This document shows, in pieces, positions 20,414 to 30,584 of a DNA stretch of 64,000 nt. The DNA comes from Balamuthia mandrillaris. Its lineage: Eukaryota > Discosea > Longamoebia > Balamuthiidae. The stretch's first letter is position 1. Every line of letters starts with the position of its first letter. The DNA lies in contig JAVKOQ010000002.1 in NCBI GenBank assembly GCA_031835245.1, positions 660,501 to 724,500 on the forward strand, given 5' to 3'. The position numbers and the translations under genes are program-made. Below the pieces are notes generated by a model. The model searched no databases. It saw nothing but the letters and a program-made list of their open reading frames with translations, and was not told the DNA's origin.

Positions 20414-23400
20414 TTAGCTTTGTCGCAGGAATTCGTGGAGGTAAGCACTTTCAAAGACAGTGCGTGATGCATGATAGTAGGTGGAGCGTTGAGCCACAAC
20501 GCTCTTTGGCTGTATCGTGAACATGAAGCAGCTTATTCCACTGACAAAGGAAAAGAGGAGGCCCATGAGGGTGCAGAAGGGCACGCTCGCCACCAGCAAG
20601 AACTGACCGAGCGTACCGTGGAAATAGAGAAACAACGACATGGCAATTTGGAAGAGGAAACACGTAACCAAGACTGCCTTTAACACCACCCTTTAAAAAA
20701 AAGTCAAACATCAGTTAATGTTTATGTCACGTTGAAAGGGAAAGAATAAGTTACCAGTTCATGCTGCCATCACTTTCAAAGGTTCGAGGACGGACGTAGA
20801 CGAGACTGTACAAGTCCACAAAGTGCTTTATACCAAAGTACATGAGGCCGAATGGGACGATGAGCGGGGTTGTTATGCTGTACACAAAGCTCGTCGCGAA
20901 GAGGGTGATCATGAATGCATATTGCATGCCGTACTCGTGAGGATAAGCAAAGGTTACGGCTTTAGCCTTTTCCATCTCCGTGACTGCATTCCACTTCTGC
21001 CATAACGCCCATAACCTCTCTATTGGAGATAAGATAAGGTGTAAAAAACACGAGATGAGAAGAAATAGAAAAAAGGAAAAAGAATGGCGAAGGAGAAAGA
21101 AGACGAGTACCTGGAAGCCGCAATACTTCGACTAAACTTCCCAAAATGGCGAATTGGGTGATGGAGTTAATGTAAAAGGCACCAGAGGTGGGAAGGAAGA
21201 GGCTGTCCAAGATAGAAAACAGGTTGCTGCGGTTATTCCAACTGGCGATGGCCAATGCATTGATGGAAGTCAACCAAAGACCCGGTAAAATGAGAACGTT
21301 GAACAAAAGGAAGACATAAGTTTTCACAGCGAGCGACTTGTGAGTTGCTGAGTTGGTGTGATGTCCTTCAAGATTGGAGGATGCTATTTGTGGGTTGCGG
21401 TAGGTTAACAAGTGAAGCGGGCCTTTGAAGAAGAAAACGAACGTACCCCAAATAATGAGAGGAAGAATACTGGTCACAAGGAGGAGCATAAGAGTAGGTA
21501 AATAGGCAAAAACAAAAGCTCCATCGCTGCCAAGAATGTCATGAAAGGCTGATTGGGCAGACTTGACCAATGCACCATCATTCATACCCTTTGTTCATTA
21601 AAGTTTGGTGAGAAGAGAGATGAAAGATTAAAGGACAGTAGTTTAATGAACAAAGGGTATGAAGAAGTTTATGATGAACAACAAGAAGATGAAGACGAAC
21701 GAACCTTGAACATAGATGTAATTGATACAGGTGTTGTGAAAAAGGTGAGAAACAGCATAAGAACAAAATTGACAAAAGCAAGACGAAAACGTTGCTCCCA
21801 TTTGCCTATACCCAAGTTCTTAAGGCAGTGAAAGAAAATAAGCTTTCAAAAGAAAAAATAAACAACAAATAACATACCGTCCAAACGATGTCTTCCGGCT
21901 CAGGAGCCATTTTTACAACCCACTTGTGGTCCCGAAGCAATTTGGATTGAGAAGTAAAGCCGTGTTTCCACCTCAACAAGCCCCAGAATTTGTTGTTGTT
22001 TTGATACTCGTTCACTATAGCCTTTTGTTGTGTGTATGTGTGTGTTTTTTTGAATAAGCCATCAAACAAGGAGACAAGAGGAAAGAGAAGCGGAAGAGAC
22101 AAAAGAAAGGCAAACCTTGGCAAATAAACTCTCAGAGAAGGTGACAAAAACATTGCCTGTTGTTCGCCTCTCTCGAACTTCCTGCCTCAACTTGATGACT
22201 CGTTGTCTGCTCACCCGCTTCTTTTCTCGAAAGTAGGAGATGGCATCGACAGAAGGTTCGCACCTAAACAGCCGAACCAGCTTCCAGAAGACGTTTTGGT
22301 CAGGAAGAAGAAGGAGTCGAGGTCTCTCGCCTTTGATTGCCAACTCGTTCTCATAGTGAAGAAGCTTAAAGGCAGCATCACGATAAGTCTCGACCGCATC
22401 AATCAGATTGCTCAGCTCTGGGACAATATGAACAGCAACAACTGGGCTGTTTTCATCGTTTGTTTCATCTTCAAAGTCTTCCAGCAGTTGCTTTTCCGTA
22501 AGTTGTTGACGAAGTTTTTGTGCTTCCAATTTCTGAAGTGTTTGTCTTTGTTGCTTTCGTCTCATCAAAGAGCGTTTGAGGTCCCGTGCTTTTTCGTTTC
22601 CTGTTTTATAGGGAGACGCATCTTCGCTTGCTCTTCCGTTCTCCATCTTGTCGATTGCCAGCTCTTCATATTCTTCCTTCAACAATGTAGTCTCATGTTG
22701 TTGCTTTAATTGTGACTTTTCGGGTGCATCCTCAACGTCAATGAGAACACCTATTTTTGGAGCCTCTTTGTTCTCATCGTGAGATACGCTAGCTCCATTT
22801 AGGCCGATCAGGTCAACATCATTTTCTAGCTCATTTTCATTGAGATGTTCCTCAATGTTGTTAGTTTCCTCTTCTGCTCGTTCCTCCTCTTCTTCCATTG
22901 CAATCATTTCCATCAAGTCATCACCACCTAGTTCAAGAATGAAAGAAGCTTCTTCTTCCTCTAGTTTTTGCTGTTGATTTGCATTATCTTCTTGTTCTTC
23001 TTCTTTGTCTTCGTCTTCGTCTTCTTCTTCTTTCGCTATTTGTTCTGCTTCCTCTATTTCTTCATCTTCTTTGTCATATACTGAGTTGCTTCTGCTTCTG
23101 TTTCTGCCTCTTCTGCTGCCTTTTCGAGAAGTCCGATTCGGGCTTACTTCCTTGCTCTTGCGCTTGAGTTGTTCCTCTTCCAAGATCTTCAATAGCAGTT
23201 TTTCCTTTGCTGCTCTTTCTTCGTCTGGCATACCAAAACCTGTAAACTCCAAACCTGAGCTTGTTTCTGTCTTTTCCACCTCTTTTCCTTTTTCGCTTTT
23301 CTTTTCCTTCCTCTCCTTTTCCTGCAATGGGTACTTTTCTTCTTGTTCTTTTTCTTCCCAAACCTCGGTTCCATTCATCACTCCCGGTCTTATTTCTCCT

Positions 23401-24847
23401 TCGTCAACGGAAAGATAGCCAACGCCAGCACCTATATCCACTTTCTCCTTCCCTTTCTCTTGCTTTTTGCTTCGCAAACTTCCACTCCTTGATCTAGTGC
23501 CACTTGTTTCTAATCCTATCCGCAGCTTTCTTTTCGCTTCTTCCTCGGCTTTCAAGAGTCGATCCTCCTTCTCCTTTCTTTGTTTCTCCAGCGTTGCCCG
23601 TTCTTCCTCCTGTTTAATGAAGCTAAGGCTGCGTTGCTTGCGACGAATGCGTTTCTGCTCCACCCAAGCCTTCAGTCCCATGTTCTCTCTCAGCATTTCC
23701 TCAAAGTGTTGTCGCAGAAGAGAGACAGTCTCCAAGGAATAGTCGGCAGGATAGTTGGAGATCATGAGAGAGTGAGCGCTAACCATGCTCTTCTTCTTGC
23801 GGTAGCGTTCGTTGTTCTCAATCAGGAAGCGACGAAAGTGGTAGACCAGCACGTACACCAGAAGAGAGAATATCACAGTCATCATTGCGTGCAGCCATAA
23901 ATAGTTCTCATAAGCCACATTGGCAACTGTTGTTGAGCTGAAGCCTGGTAACTCTCGTCCTTCGTTTTTGTATAAGTATTAAATGTATAACAAAGCCAAG
24001 AGAGAAGAAGATAAGAAAAGCACCTCCAGATAAGTTCAAAGGCAAAAGTATGAGGAGAGCAAGCATAGTACAAAGAGCCCAGAAGAAGATGGTGACCCGT
24101 TGAAACCGCAGGTAGAGCATTGCGTCATTGCCGCAACACTCAGCCAGCTCGTTGTTTCCCATCTTAAAAAGCGGCCACAACCAGCTGAAGAAGCTTTCCT
24201 CCACATTCTCTCCTGCTTTCATGTGTTGCGGCTTCGGCAAGTGCTCCAAATCTGTTTTTACGAAAAAGTGAAAGGAGAAAAGCACAACCAGATAAGAGAC
24301 CGAACAAGAGCAGAGAGCAGAGAGCAGAGAGCAGAGAGCAGAGAGCAGAGAGCAGAGAGCAGAGAGCAGAGAGCAGAGAGCAGAGCGCAGAGCGCAGAGA
24401 GAGAGAGAGAGAGAGAGCAGAGAGAGAGCAGAGCGCAGAGCCGAGAGAGAACGAACCGTTTTGGCGAAGCAACACTTCCGTCTCCTCATCGCTTTCACTG
24501 AGGTCCTCCTTCCAGTCATCTTTTCGCCGCGATCCGCCACTGCCCGACAGACTTCCAGCTTTTTTCATCGCTGCTGGGTTAACCACTCCCCTCCAAAACA
24601 ACTCCAACTAAAAACCAAAAAAGAGAACAAAACAGAACGAACCTCTTCTTCGTCCCCTCAAAACAGGAGCACTGTACAAAAGGGACTCGTAACGACGACT
24701 GCGATGAAAGCGACAGCAGGACAAAACCACGAAAGCCACCACCCCCACCACCACGTTGATCAGGAACACGGAGAGGATGCCACCGTCTTGCAGTGGAGGC
24801 AGCCCCGGCAGGTTCGTGCCTGTCGTTCCTGCTGTCGTACGTGACAT
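20414..24847 (-). CDS. OSCA/TMEM63 (CSC1-like) mechanosensitive cation channel
   Basis: Nine exons (minus): 24847-24643, 24573-24457, 24251-24024, 23944-22116, 22021-21878, 21818-21705, 21588-21111, 21019-20755, 20690-20414; 1,218 residues. The OSCA/TMEM63 family forms stretch-gated calcium-permeable channels. Matching segments in order: first membrane helix (LINVVVGVVAFVVLSCCRF), W-L-F-x-M...GNDAMLYLRF, LALLILLPLNLSG, WLHAMMTVIFSLLVYVLVYH, SAHSLMISNYPADYSLETVS, GNVFVTF, APEPEDIVWTNLG, PLIVPFGLMYFGIKHFVDLY and a final helix pair (LLVASVPFCTLMGLLFSFVS). The cytosolic loop coded by exon 4 carries a charged insertion of roughly 400 residues (about 280-695). Exon 2 begins at a CAGCAG tandem acceptor. 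The acceptor of exon 7 lies within a 22-bp inverted repeat. The start is 215 nt from the divergent dehydrogenase gene. Confidence 0.92.
21581..21663. repeat. Perfect 22-bp inverted repeat across a 3' splice site
   Basis: Arms 21581-21602 and 21642-21663 are exact reverse complements (CATACCCTTTGTTCATTAAA core) with a 39-nt loop. On the OSCA sense strand one arm contains the AAAG/GGTATG acceptor of exon 7 and the other lies in the intron. Confidence 0.9.
24305..24390 (+). repeat. AGAGAGC heptamer array in OSCA intron 2
   Basis: About 11 perfect copies of a 7-bp unit (GCTCTCT on the sense strand of the minus-strand gene), followed by GA repeats, within intron 24456-24252. The same unit fills a URB2 intron at 60341-60503. 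Confidence 0.9.
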
Positions 24848-24942
24848 CAATCGCCTTCAACTGCACTGCCCCTGCTGCTCTTCTTCTTTCTTCGCTAAGA
24901 CTCTTTTTCTTCCTTTTCTTTTTCTTCGTTTCACTTGTTAAT

Positions 24943-24952
24943 TTTTGTCGAC
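24943..24952 (-). promoter_or_regulatory. Recurrent GTCGACAAAA motif, copy 3
   Basis: Exact motif on the minus strand, 95 nt upstream of the OSCA start codon, in the 215-nt divergent promoter shared with the dehydrogenase-like gene. Confidence 0.4.
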
Positions 24953-25062
24953 ATTTGGAGGAAAGAACGGGGTCATCCTATGTCCAGCTTTACTGTGTAA
25001 CAACGCTAAAATCCTCCCTTTCCGTTTCGCTAGAGCGGCTAAAGTGAGATAAGAAAGAAGCG

Positions 25063-26375
25063 ATGACAGAAGACGCAAGCAGAGAAAGAGATTCTTTCTC
25101 TTCTCCTCCGCCGCCGCCGCTGCTCACGGTGAGCGTGCTTGGCGTTGGGCTGATGGGAGCGAGCCTGGTGAGGAGGCTTTACGCCACCACGGGCCACCGC
25201 GTGGTGCTCTTCAATCGCACCCGTGCCAAAGCGGAGCGGCTGCTGCACGACCTCATCTCGCAGGAGGAAAGAGCAGAGCCGCCGCAGCCGCACGAGGCAA
25301 GGCTGAGTCTGGCCGCCACAGCGGAGGAGGCCATCCAACGCTCGGACTGCGTGCTCTCCATGCTGTTCGACCACCAAGCCAACAAGGAGGTCCTCTATTC
25401 CGCTCTTCTTCACCTCAACACCAACCACAACGAAAGAGGCGGAGGCGGCAAGAAGGAGGAGAGGAGAAAGTGGATAGTGGTGTTGACCGACATGAGCCCC
25501 AAGCAGAGCCTCTCCCTCGCCCAAGACATCTCCTCGCTTGCTCACGGCAAGTACGTCTACGTGGAAGCTCCCCTGTTGGCCAGCCAAACGGACGTCCTCA
25601 ACGGCACTGCCCGTGTCTTTCTTTCCTATCTGCCTTCTTCTTGTCCTTGTTCTTCTTCTTCTTGTTCTTGTTCTTCTTCTTCTTCTTCTTCTTCTTCTTG
25701 TTCTTCTTGTTCTTCTTCTTGTTCTTCTTCTTCTTCTTCTTCTTCTGCTGCTGCTGCTGCTTCTGGTGGTGCTTGTGATGTGGAGGAAGTAAGAGAGCTG
25801 TTGAAATGCTTTGGAAAATGCAGAGCGGTGGGCAACGTGCCAAAGGCCAACCTATGCAAGCTGGCCCTTTTGGTCATGCCTCTCATGCAACTCTTGGCCA
25901 CCGCCATCTCCCTTGGTTCGCCATCCTCCGCTCTCCTTTCCTAGTCCTCTCCTTCTTCCGCTGATATCGTCTTCATCTCCTTCTTTCTTCCAAAGGAATA
26001 CTTGAAGCAAGCGACATACCCGCTGAAGTGATAAAGGAGGCGTTCTTGGAGGATGAAGCTCTCTTTCTCCCGCCAGCGGCCATCGGTCAAGAGTGGGCCA
26101 AGCGAATGCACCACCGTCGCTTCCTCTCCATCGGCAACGACACGGGCCTTCACCTCAACACCAACACGATAAGAGGCTTGCAAAAGGACGTTCGTTTGAT
26201 GATCGAGGAAATGGAGGAGCTGCGGTTGATGGAAGGCGGTGCTGCTACCGTCATGAATGGCTTTCTGGAGGTGGTGGAGAGAGCTATAGACAGAGGCTTT
26301 GGAGAGCTTGACTTTACTGCCATTTACGATGTGGTTCGTCGTCCTGTTGTGGATGAAAAGGAAGAGATCTTATAA
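25063..26375 (+). CDS. Beta-hydroxyacid dehydrogenase-like protein (HIBADH/6PGDH-type)
   Basis: Exons 25063-25915 and 25996-26375 give 410 residues. Residues about 20-200 are a Rossmann NAD(P) domain: VSVLGVGLMGASLVRRLY, VLFNRT, DCVLSMLFD, VVLTDMSP and VEAPLLAS (position of the family's substrate-binding loop). Then comes a Ser/Cys-rich run coded by a TTC repeat and a short Ala/Gly linker, and the all-helical C-terminal domain (VPKANLCKLALLVMPLMQLL to RGFGELDFTAIYDVV). Family members oxidise 3-hydroxyisobutyrate or related acids or reduce semialdehydes. The catalytic Lys appears to be that of CKL, but the Asn normally four residues later (K-x-x-x-N) is Leu here, so activity is doubtful. Not assigned to a subfamily. 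The intron acceptor is CCAAAG/GA, restoring SLGILEASDIP. Confidence 0.72.
25637..25751 (+). repeat. TTC microsatellite within coding sequence
   Basis: TTC/TTG repeat read in the frame giving Ser/Cys runs, between the two domains of the dehydrogenase-like protein. No splice acceptor follows that would turn it into an intron, so it is taken as coding. Confidence 0.85.
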
Positions 26376-26469
26376 TAGAAGATTGTTCGTAAGTACTTTC
26401 TTCTCTTCGTCATTCTCTCGTTGTTCGCGTTTACACTAAAAGGTGACATGGAACTAGTAATTGTTTCTT

Positions 26470-27673
26470 TTATCTAACACTTGTTTTCTTCTCTTTGGCC
26501 ATCTTCAACTCAGCATCAGAGGTGTGAGTGCCATACAACGCCAAAAAGGTCCTCTGCGCTGTGACATCGCCCTCGAAAAAGTCAATGTGTTTGCCTCGAA
26601 TGGCTGCCTCTTTGTCTTCCGTCAAGAGCTGGACGACCCTGTTGTACTGCCGATGAGCAAAACGGGTGAGCTTCTCTTCCATTCGTGCCATAAAGCCTTT
26701 CTCTTCCACCTCCTCCTTCTCTGGATCTTTCTCATCGATTGGTTCTAACAAAAGATCATTCACCTCCTTTTGGAATATGAAACAAACACGCTTTAGCAAC
26801 TCTGAAAAAAAGGAAGAGAGGAGATGAGAGAAAGAGAGAGAAAAACCTTTTCCCTCGCGGCTTCTACGAATAACATGTGACGCTCTTCATCGCACAATAC
26901 ATCCTGCTCTGTGACCCAAACGTCGCGAAGCTCCAGCCACTTACGGTTGAGATAATAGGTCAGCTCCTCCTCCCAGTTTTGGTTCCTGTTTAACGCAGGT
27001 TAGTTCCCGTACTGACATAAGAAGAGGGCATGGAAAAGGAGAAGTGAGAGAAGAGAGCAAAGAAGAGAAAGAGAGCAACAGGGTGTAACAGAGAAGAGAG
27101 AAAGGAGCAAAAAAAAAAAAAAGAATACCAGTAGTCGACCCAGTCATGGAAGTAAGGGTCAATGTTGTAGACTTGACGAATGGGCAAATAAATGGCAGCG
27201 CCGAGCAACGCCAACGCAGCGCCAAGCTTCACGTTGCTGTCCGTCCATTTGGGTTTATAGGGAGGAGGTGGTGGTGTCTCCAATGGTGGCGGTTGTTGTG
27301 TTGCCGTCGGTGTCGTCGGTGGTGTAGTTGGTGGTGTCGTGGTCGGTGTCGCTGGTGTTGTTGTCGGTGTCGCTGGTGTTGTTGTCGGTGTCGCAGTAGG
27401 TGTAGTAGTTGGTGTCGTTGGTGTTGTCGTCGGTGTAGTTGTGTTGGCGGTGCTGCTGCAAAATCTGTTCCGTGGCAAGGAGGCAAATCGTTTGTCGCGA
27501 GGGGCTGGAGCCCACAGCGAGTTGCTTGCAAAGTTTCGTCGTGCGGGTGGAATGCGTGAAAGCGCGCGGCGGCGGGGATGGTGCACACAGACCCTGCCCG
27601 TGAGAGCCAGCGCGCCTCGCCAGCTGAGGCTTGAGCCAGAAACCAAGGCGGAGGAGGTGCGGCTGCCGTTCAT
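26470..27673 (-). CDS. Predicted mitochondrial membrane protein with Thr/Pro repeat, unknown function
   Basis: Exons 27673-27129, 26985-26847 and 26799-26470 (minus) give 337 residues. The acceptor of exon 3 is ambiguous: 26766 is also in frame and would shorten the protein by 11 residues. Residues 1-60 are rich in Arg and Ser with few acids and look like a mitochondrial presequence (LTGRVCVHHPRRRALSR). Residues about 75-130 are a Thr/Pro/Ala tandem repeat coded by a GGTGTCG-type minisatellite on the opposite strand. One membrane segment follows (VKLGAALALLGAAIYLPIRQ), then about 170 residues with FHDWVDYWNQNWEEELTYYL and EKLTRFAHRQYNRVVQLL. I do not recognise the family. A membrane-anchored soluble domain in the mitochondrion is inference. 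Confidence 0.7.
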
Positions 27674-28034
27674 CCTCTTTTTTTTTTTGCTTTCTTTTTT
27701 TTCCAATATATTCTAATCCCCTTTTTATCATCGATATTTCGCTAAAATGACAACAAAATGGTTGATATGCAACAATTTGGAAAAAATTGGAACATTTAGA
27801 ACATTTGTCGATAATCTAGCTTTCGAAAAAGGGAAATAGTCGCAATAATTGCAGAAAGAAAATGAAAACCTGCCGAAAAAGAAAACAAAAAAAAAAAAAG
27901 CGTAGCAGTGGCCAAAAGAGTAGCAGCGAGTGCACTGGTATAAAGTAGCAGTGGTGCCTGCTGCGGCACCAGAAGCTCAATACAAGGAGGAGGAAGACGA
28001 CGTTGGAAGCTATTGAATATTTTTTTACGGAAAG
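27674..28034. other. Divergent intergenic region
   Basis: 361 nt between two divergent starts. A/T-rich. It contains TTTGTCGATAA near 27805, one base off the recurrent GTCGACAAAA motif, and an A-run near 27888. No gene is seen. Confidence 0.5.
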
Positions 28035-28365
28035 ATGTTGCTCGCGGTTCAGCGGTGGTCCCAGGGTTACCTTCCACGCACCCAGTCCAAACGCTTTCTG
28101 TTGATCAGCTTCGTCTTGGTGGCCTTCCTGTTGGTCTGCTACGAGTTTGGGTTCGTGGCAAAGACGCCTATTGCCACTCGACCTCTGCCCGTTTCATGGC
28201 CTAGCCGTCCGCCTCCTCCACCTGTTGCCACTCCATCTACCACCACTACTGCTCCTTCCGCTGTTAACAGTCCTCAGCCAAGTTCCTTCCCTGATTATCT
28301 CATCCGAGGCATTCCCAGCACAAGTAACGTTACTCCCTCTTTTCTACAGTCTTTCCTTTTCTCAA

Positions 28366-28414
<49 letters not shown>

Positions 28415-29090
28415 TCCCTCTCTTCGCCTTGCATTCTCTTCTTGTCGCAAACAAACATCTCATCTATGTGCATCGTTTTCTGTGTTGTTTTGGGTGTTTG
28501 TTAGAAATGGAGTTGTATCTTCAGGACCCATTTTTCTGTGATGATTACAAGATGATCCCTCTTGCCTGGGTCAACGACGACTACTGTGATTGTCCCGATA
28601 ACGGAGCAGATGAGCCAGGTGTGAATAACCACCATTTTTTCAGTCGTGAGTTGTTAGTTCCTAACCACTTCTCTCCTCTCCTATCTCTATCTGTGAAAAA
28701 GGTACCTCAGCATGTTCCAAATCACGTTTCTACTGCGTGGAGCCACCAAACCTGTACATTCCTTCCTCGATGGTAGATGACGGCATTTGCGACTGTGGGC
28801 CAGCCTGCTGTGATGAATACCATCTGGCCCGCGAAGACTGCCTCGTAACCCTCAACAACACAATATATGCTACCACCGCCATCGCCAACAACAACGATGC
28901 GCAGCAGACAGTCACGAACAATGCCAACACTAATAACGCCACCGCCATGATGGAAATGAAGGTGAGCAAGAACAACATTGTGCTTATGGTTGTGGCCGGT
29001 ATCGTAGGGTTGCACATTGCTGGCATTGGGTTAGGATTGTGGTACATGGTCGTCTCGCAATCAAACTACAGAAGAGGATGGGTTGACTGA
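28035..29090 (+). CDS. Membrane-bound glucosidase II beta N-domain-like protein
   Basis: Exons 28035-28323, 28505-28618 and 28702-29090 give 263 residues. A signal-anchor helix (FLLISFVLVAFLLVCYEFGF) is followed by a Pro/Thr linker, then two LDLa-like cysteine modules as in the N-terminal domain of glucosidase II beta (PRKCSH): FFCDDYKMIPLAWVNDDYCD then CPDNGADEPGTSACSKSRFY, and SSMVDDGICDCGPACCDE. An Asn-rich linker with several N-glycosylation sequons leads to a second membrane helix (IVLMVVAGIVGLHIAGIGLG). Glucosidase II beta is a larger soluble ER protein with an MRH mannose-binding domain; that domain is absent here and membrane anchors are added. A calcium-binding module in the ER or Golgi lumen is inferred. 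Intron 1 carries a CT repeat. Confidence 0.78.
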
Positions 29091-29223
29091 AGAAGGAATG
29101 ACGGGGAGCAACGACGAAGATAGCAAAATCGAAAAAAAAAGACGAATGAGACGCAAACAAAGAACAAGACAAAAGTGGAGAAGGGAACGAAAGAGGGAGA
29201 AACGATGAAACGGTGATGAAGGA

Positions 29224-30242
29224 TCACTGCAACGGCTTCTTGAAAATGAGGAACACAAGATCTGTGAACATGTCAGAAAGATCCTTCTCCAACTCAAAAG
29301 CACAGCAGGAACGTTGTTCCGTTTCCTCCTCTTCGTTTGTTCCTCGGATCGTGAACAGGGAGAGAAGCTCTTCCACATCATGATTGCAGCTAATGATGAT
29401 GAACCAACCTCCTGGCTTCAACAACCGATTCACCTCCTCGCAGTATCGCTCCGTATCGCTAAGCTCTGGCGCACCAACACCAGATTCTTCCTGATTCTCT
29501 GAAGAGGTGTCTGCGTTCTGTTGTGCTGCTTCTTCCTCTTCAGGCCTCTCCGGAACGATGACCCTGCTGACCATGCCGAGAGAGTCCAACGTGCCTTTAT
29601 CATAGATGAGGTCAAACGTGGCATCTGGCAAGGAACAGTTCAGGACATCTTCCAACAAATAGTGGATCTCTTGCTGCTGCGTCTTTGGCATTGCTTCCTT
29701 CTCATCCTTACCCTCGGTCTCTCCTTTTTGCTGCTCTTTTTGGATGTAAAGCTCCTGTATTTGGGTAGCCAACGCTATCGCCGAGGGACTGTTGTCTATC
29801 CCATAGACTCTTTGTTTGTTTGTTGATAAATGTGAATATGTTTGTTTGTTTCAGTACCAACAAAGAACAAAAGAGAGACAACGCACTGGTGAAAGCCCAA
29901 TGTACGCAGTAATTGGCAAACGTGACCATTCCCTTTTTGTTGTGCAGCAGAGGGGTGAGCAGAGAGAAGAATAAGAAGGAGAGCAGAAGGTCAAAAGAGG
30001 GAGCGTGCAGAGGGACCTGTCCCAACGTCAAGAATAGGGCTTTGAGGAGCTGTGCAAAGGAATAGGTTACAACGTGATTGATGGTAGCTGCAGTGAGTAA
30101 AAAGTGCTGCGTGACGAGAACAAGAACAGAAGAAAAGCTACATACAAAGATTTAGCTTCTTGATCTCCTCCACTGAAATGAGGAGTGGATCGTAGCCATA
30201 CCAAACTTCTACTTTATCCTTCATACGTGTGAGTGGACCATC

Positions 30243-30285
<43 letters not shown>

Positions 30286-30475
30286 GCACTAGCTTTGTAT
30301 CTACATCCTCGATGCTCTCAAAAGTTTCTATCTGTTGGCGATAAACCATTTCCCAAAACTTTGCAGGCCGGTTCAGTGTTGTCGAAAGAATCAACGGCAG
30401 CACCATGTTATGCAAGCCCTCCCAAGGCTGTCCCTCACCTGAACCTGCTCCATCATCGTCTCGTCTCAGTTCCAT
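29224..30475 (-). CDS. EEF1AKMT2: EEF1A lysine methyltransferase 2 (METTL10/Efm4-type)
   Basis: Exons 30475-30290, 30218-30146, 30049-30017, 29932-29887 and 29809-29224 (minus) give 307 residues. The family trimethylates a lysine of translation elongation factor eEF1A with S-adenosylmethionine. Features in order: FWEMVYRQQIETFESIEDVD, KVEVWYG, motif I PILDVGTGNGHVCQLLRTLG assembled over two tiny exons (33 and 46 nt), VYGIDNSPSAIALA, then FDLIYDKGTLDSL and the motif around RLLKPGGWFIIISCN. These match animal METTL10 (HWDAVY, ILDIGTGNG, ITGIDYSPSAI, IDKGTFDAI, LITSCN). About 40 Glu/Gln-rich residues are inserted after the DKGTLDSL motif. The start ATG 30475 is the first in frame after a short leader; the upstream PH-domain gene stops 109 nt away on the same strand. 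Confidence 0.88.
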
Positions 30476-30584
30476 CTTCACTTGTTTTGTTGTTTTTGCA
30501 AGTTTGTTGTCCGCAAAAAGTCAAACAAAAAACAGAAGAATGGCAGGAAAGTGTTTTTATGTACAAAACAAGAACAAGCACAGG

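Noticed and set aside
24300-24400. CRISPR-like regular repeat
   Set aside because: The units are 7 bp, contiguous and without spacers, within a eukaryotic intron.
29708-30031. Minus-strand hydrophobic frame MTLGQVPLHAPSFDLLLSF
   Set aside because: It is intron plus two tiny exons of EEF1AKMT2 read through in one frame; the spliced reading restores the SAM motif.
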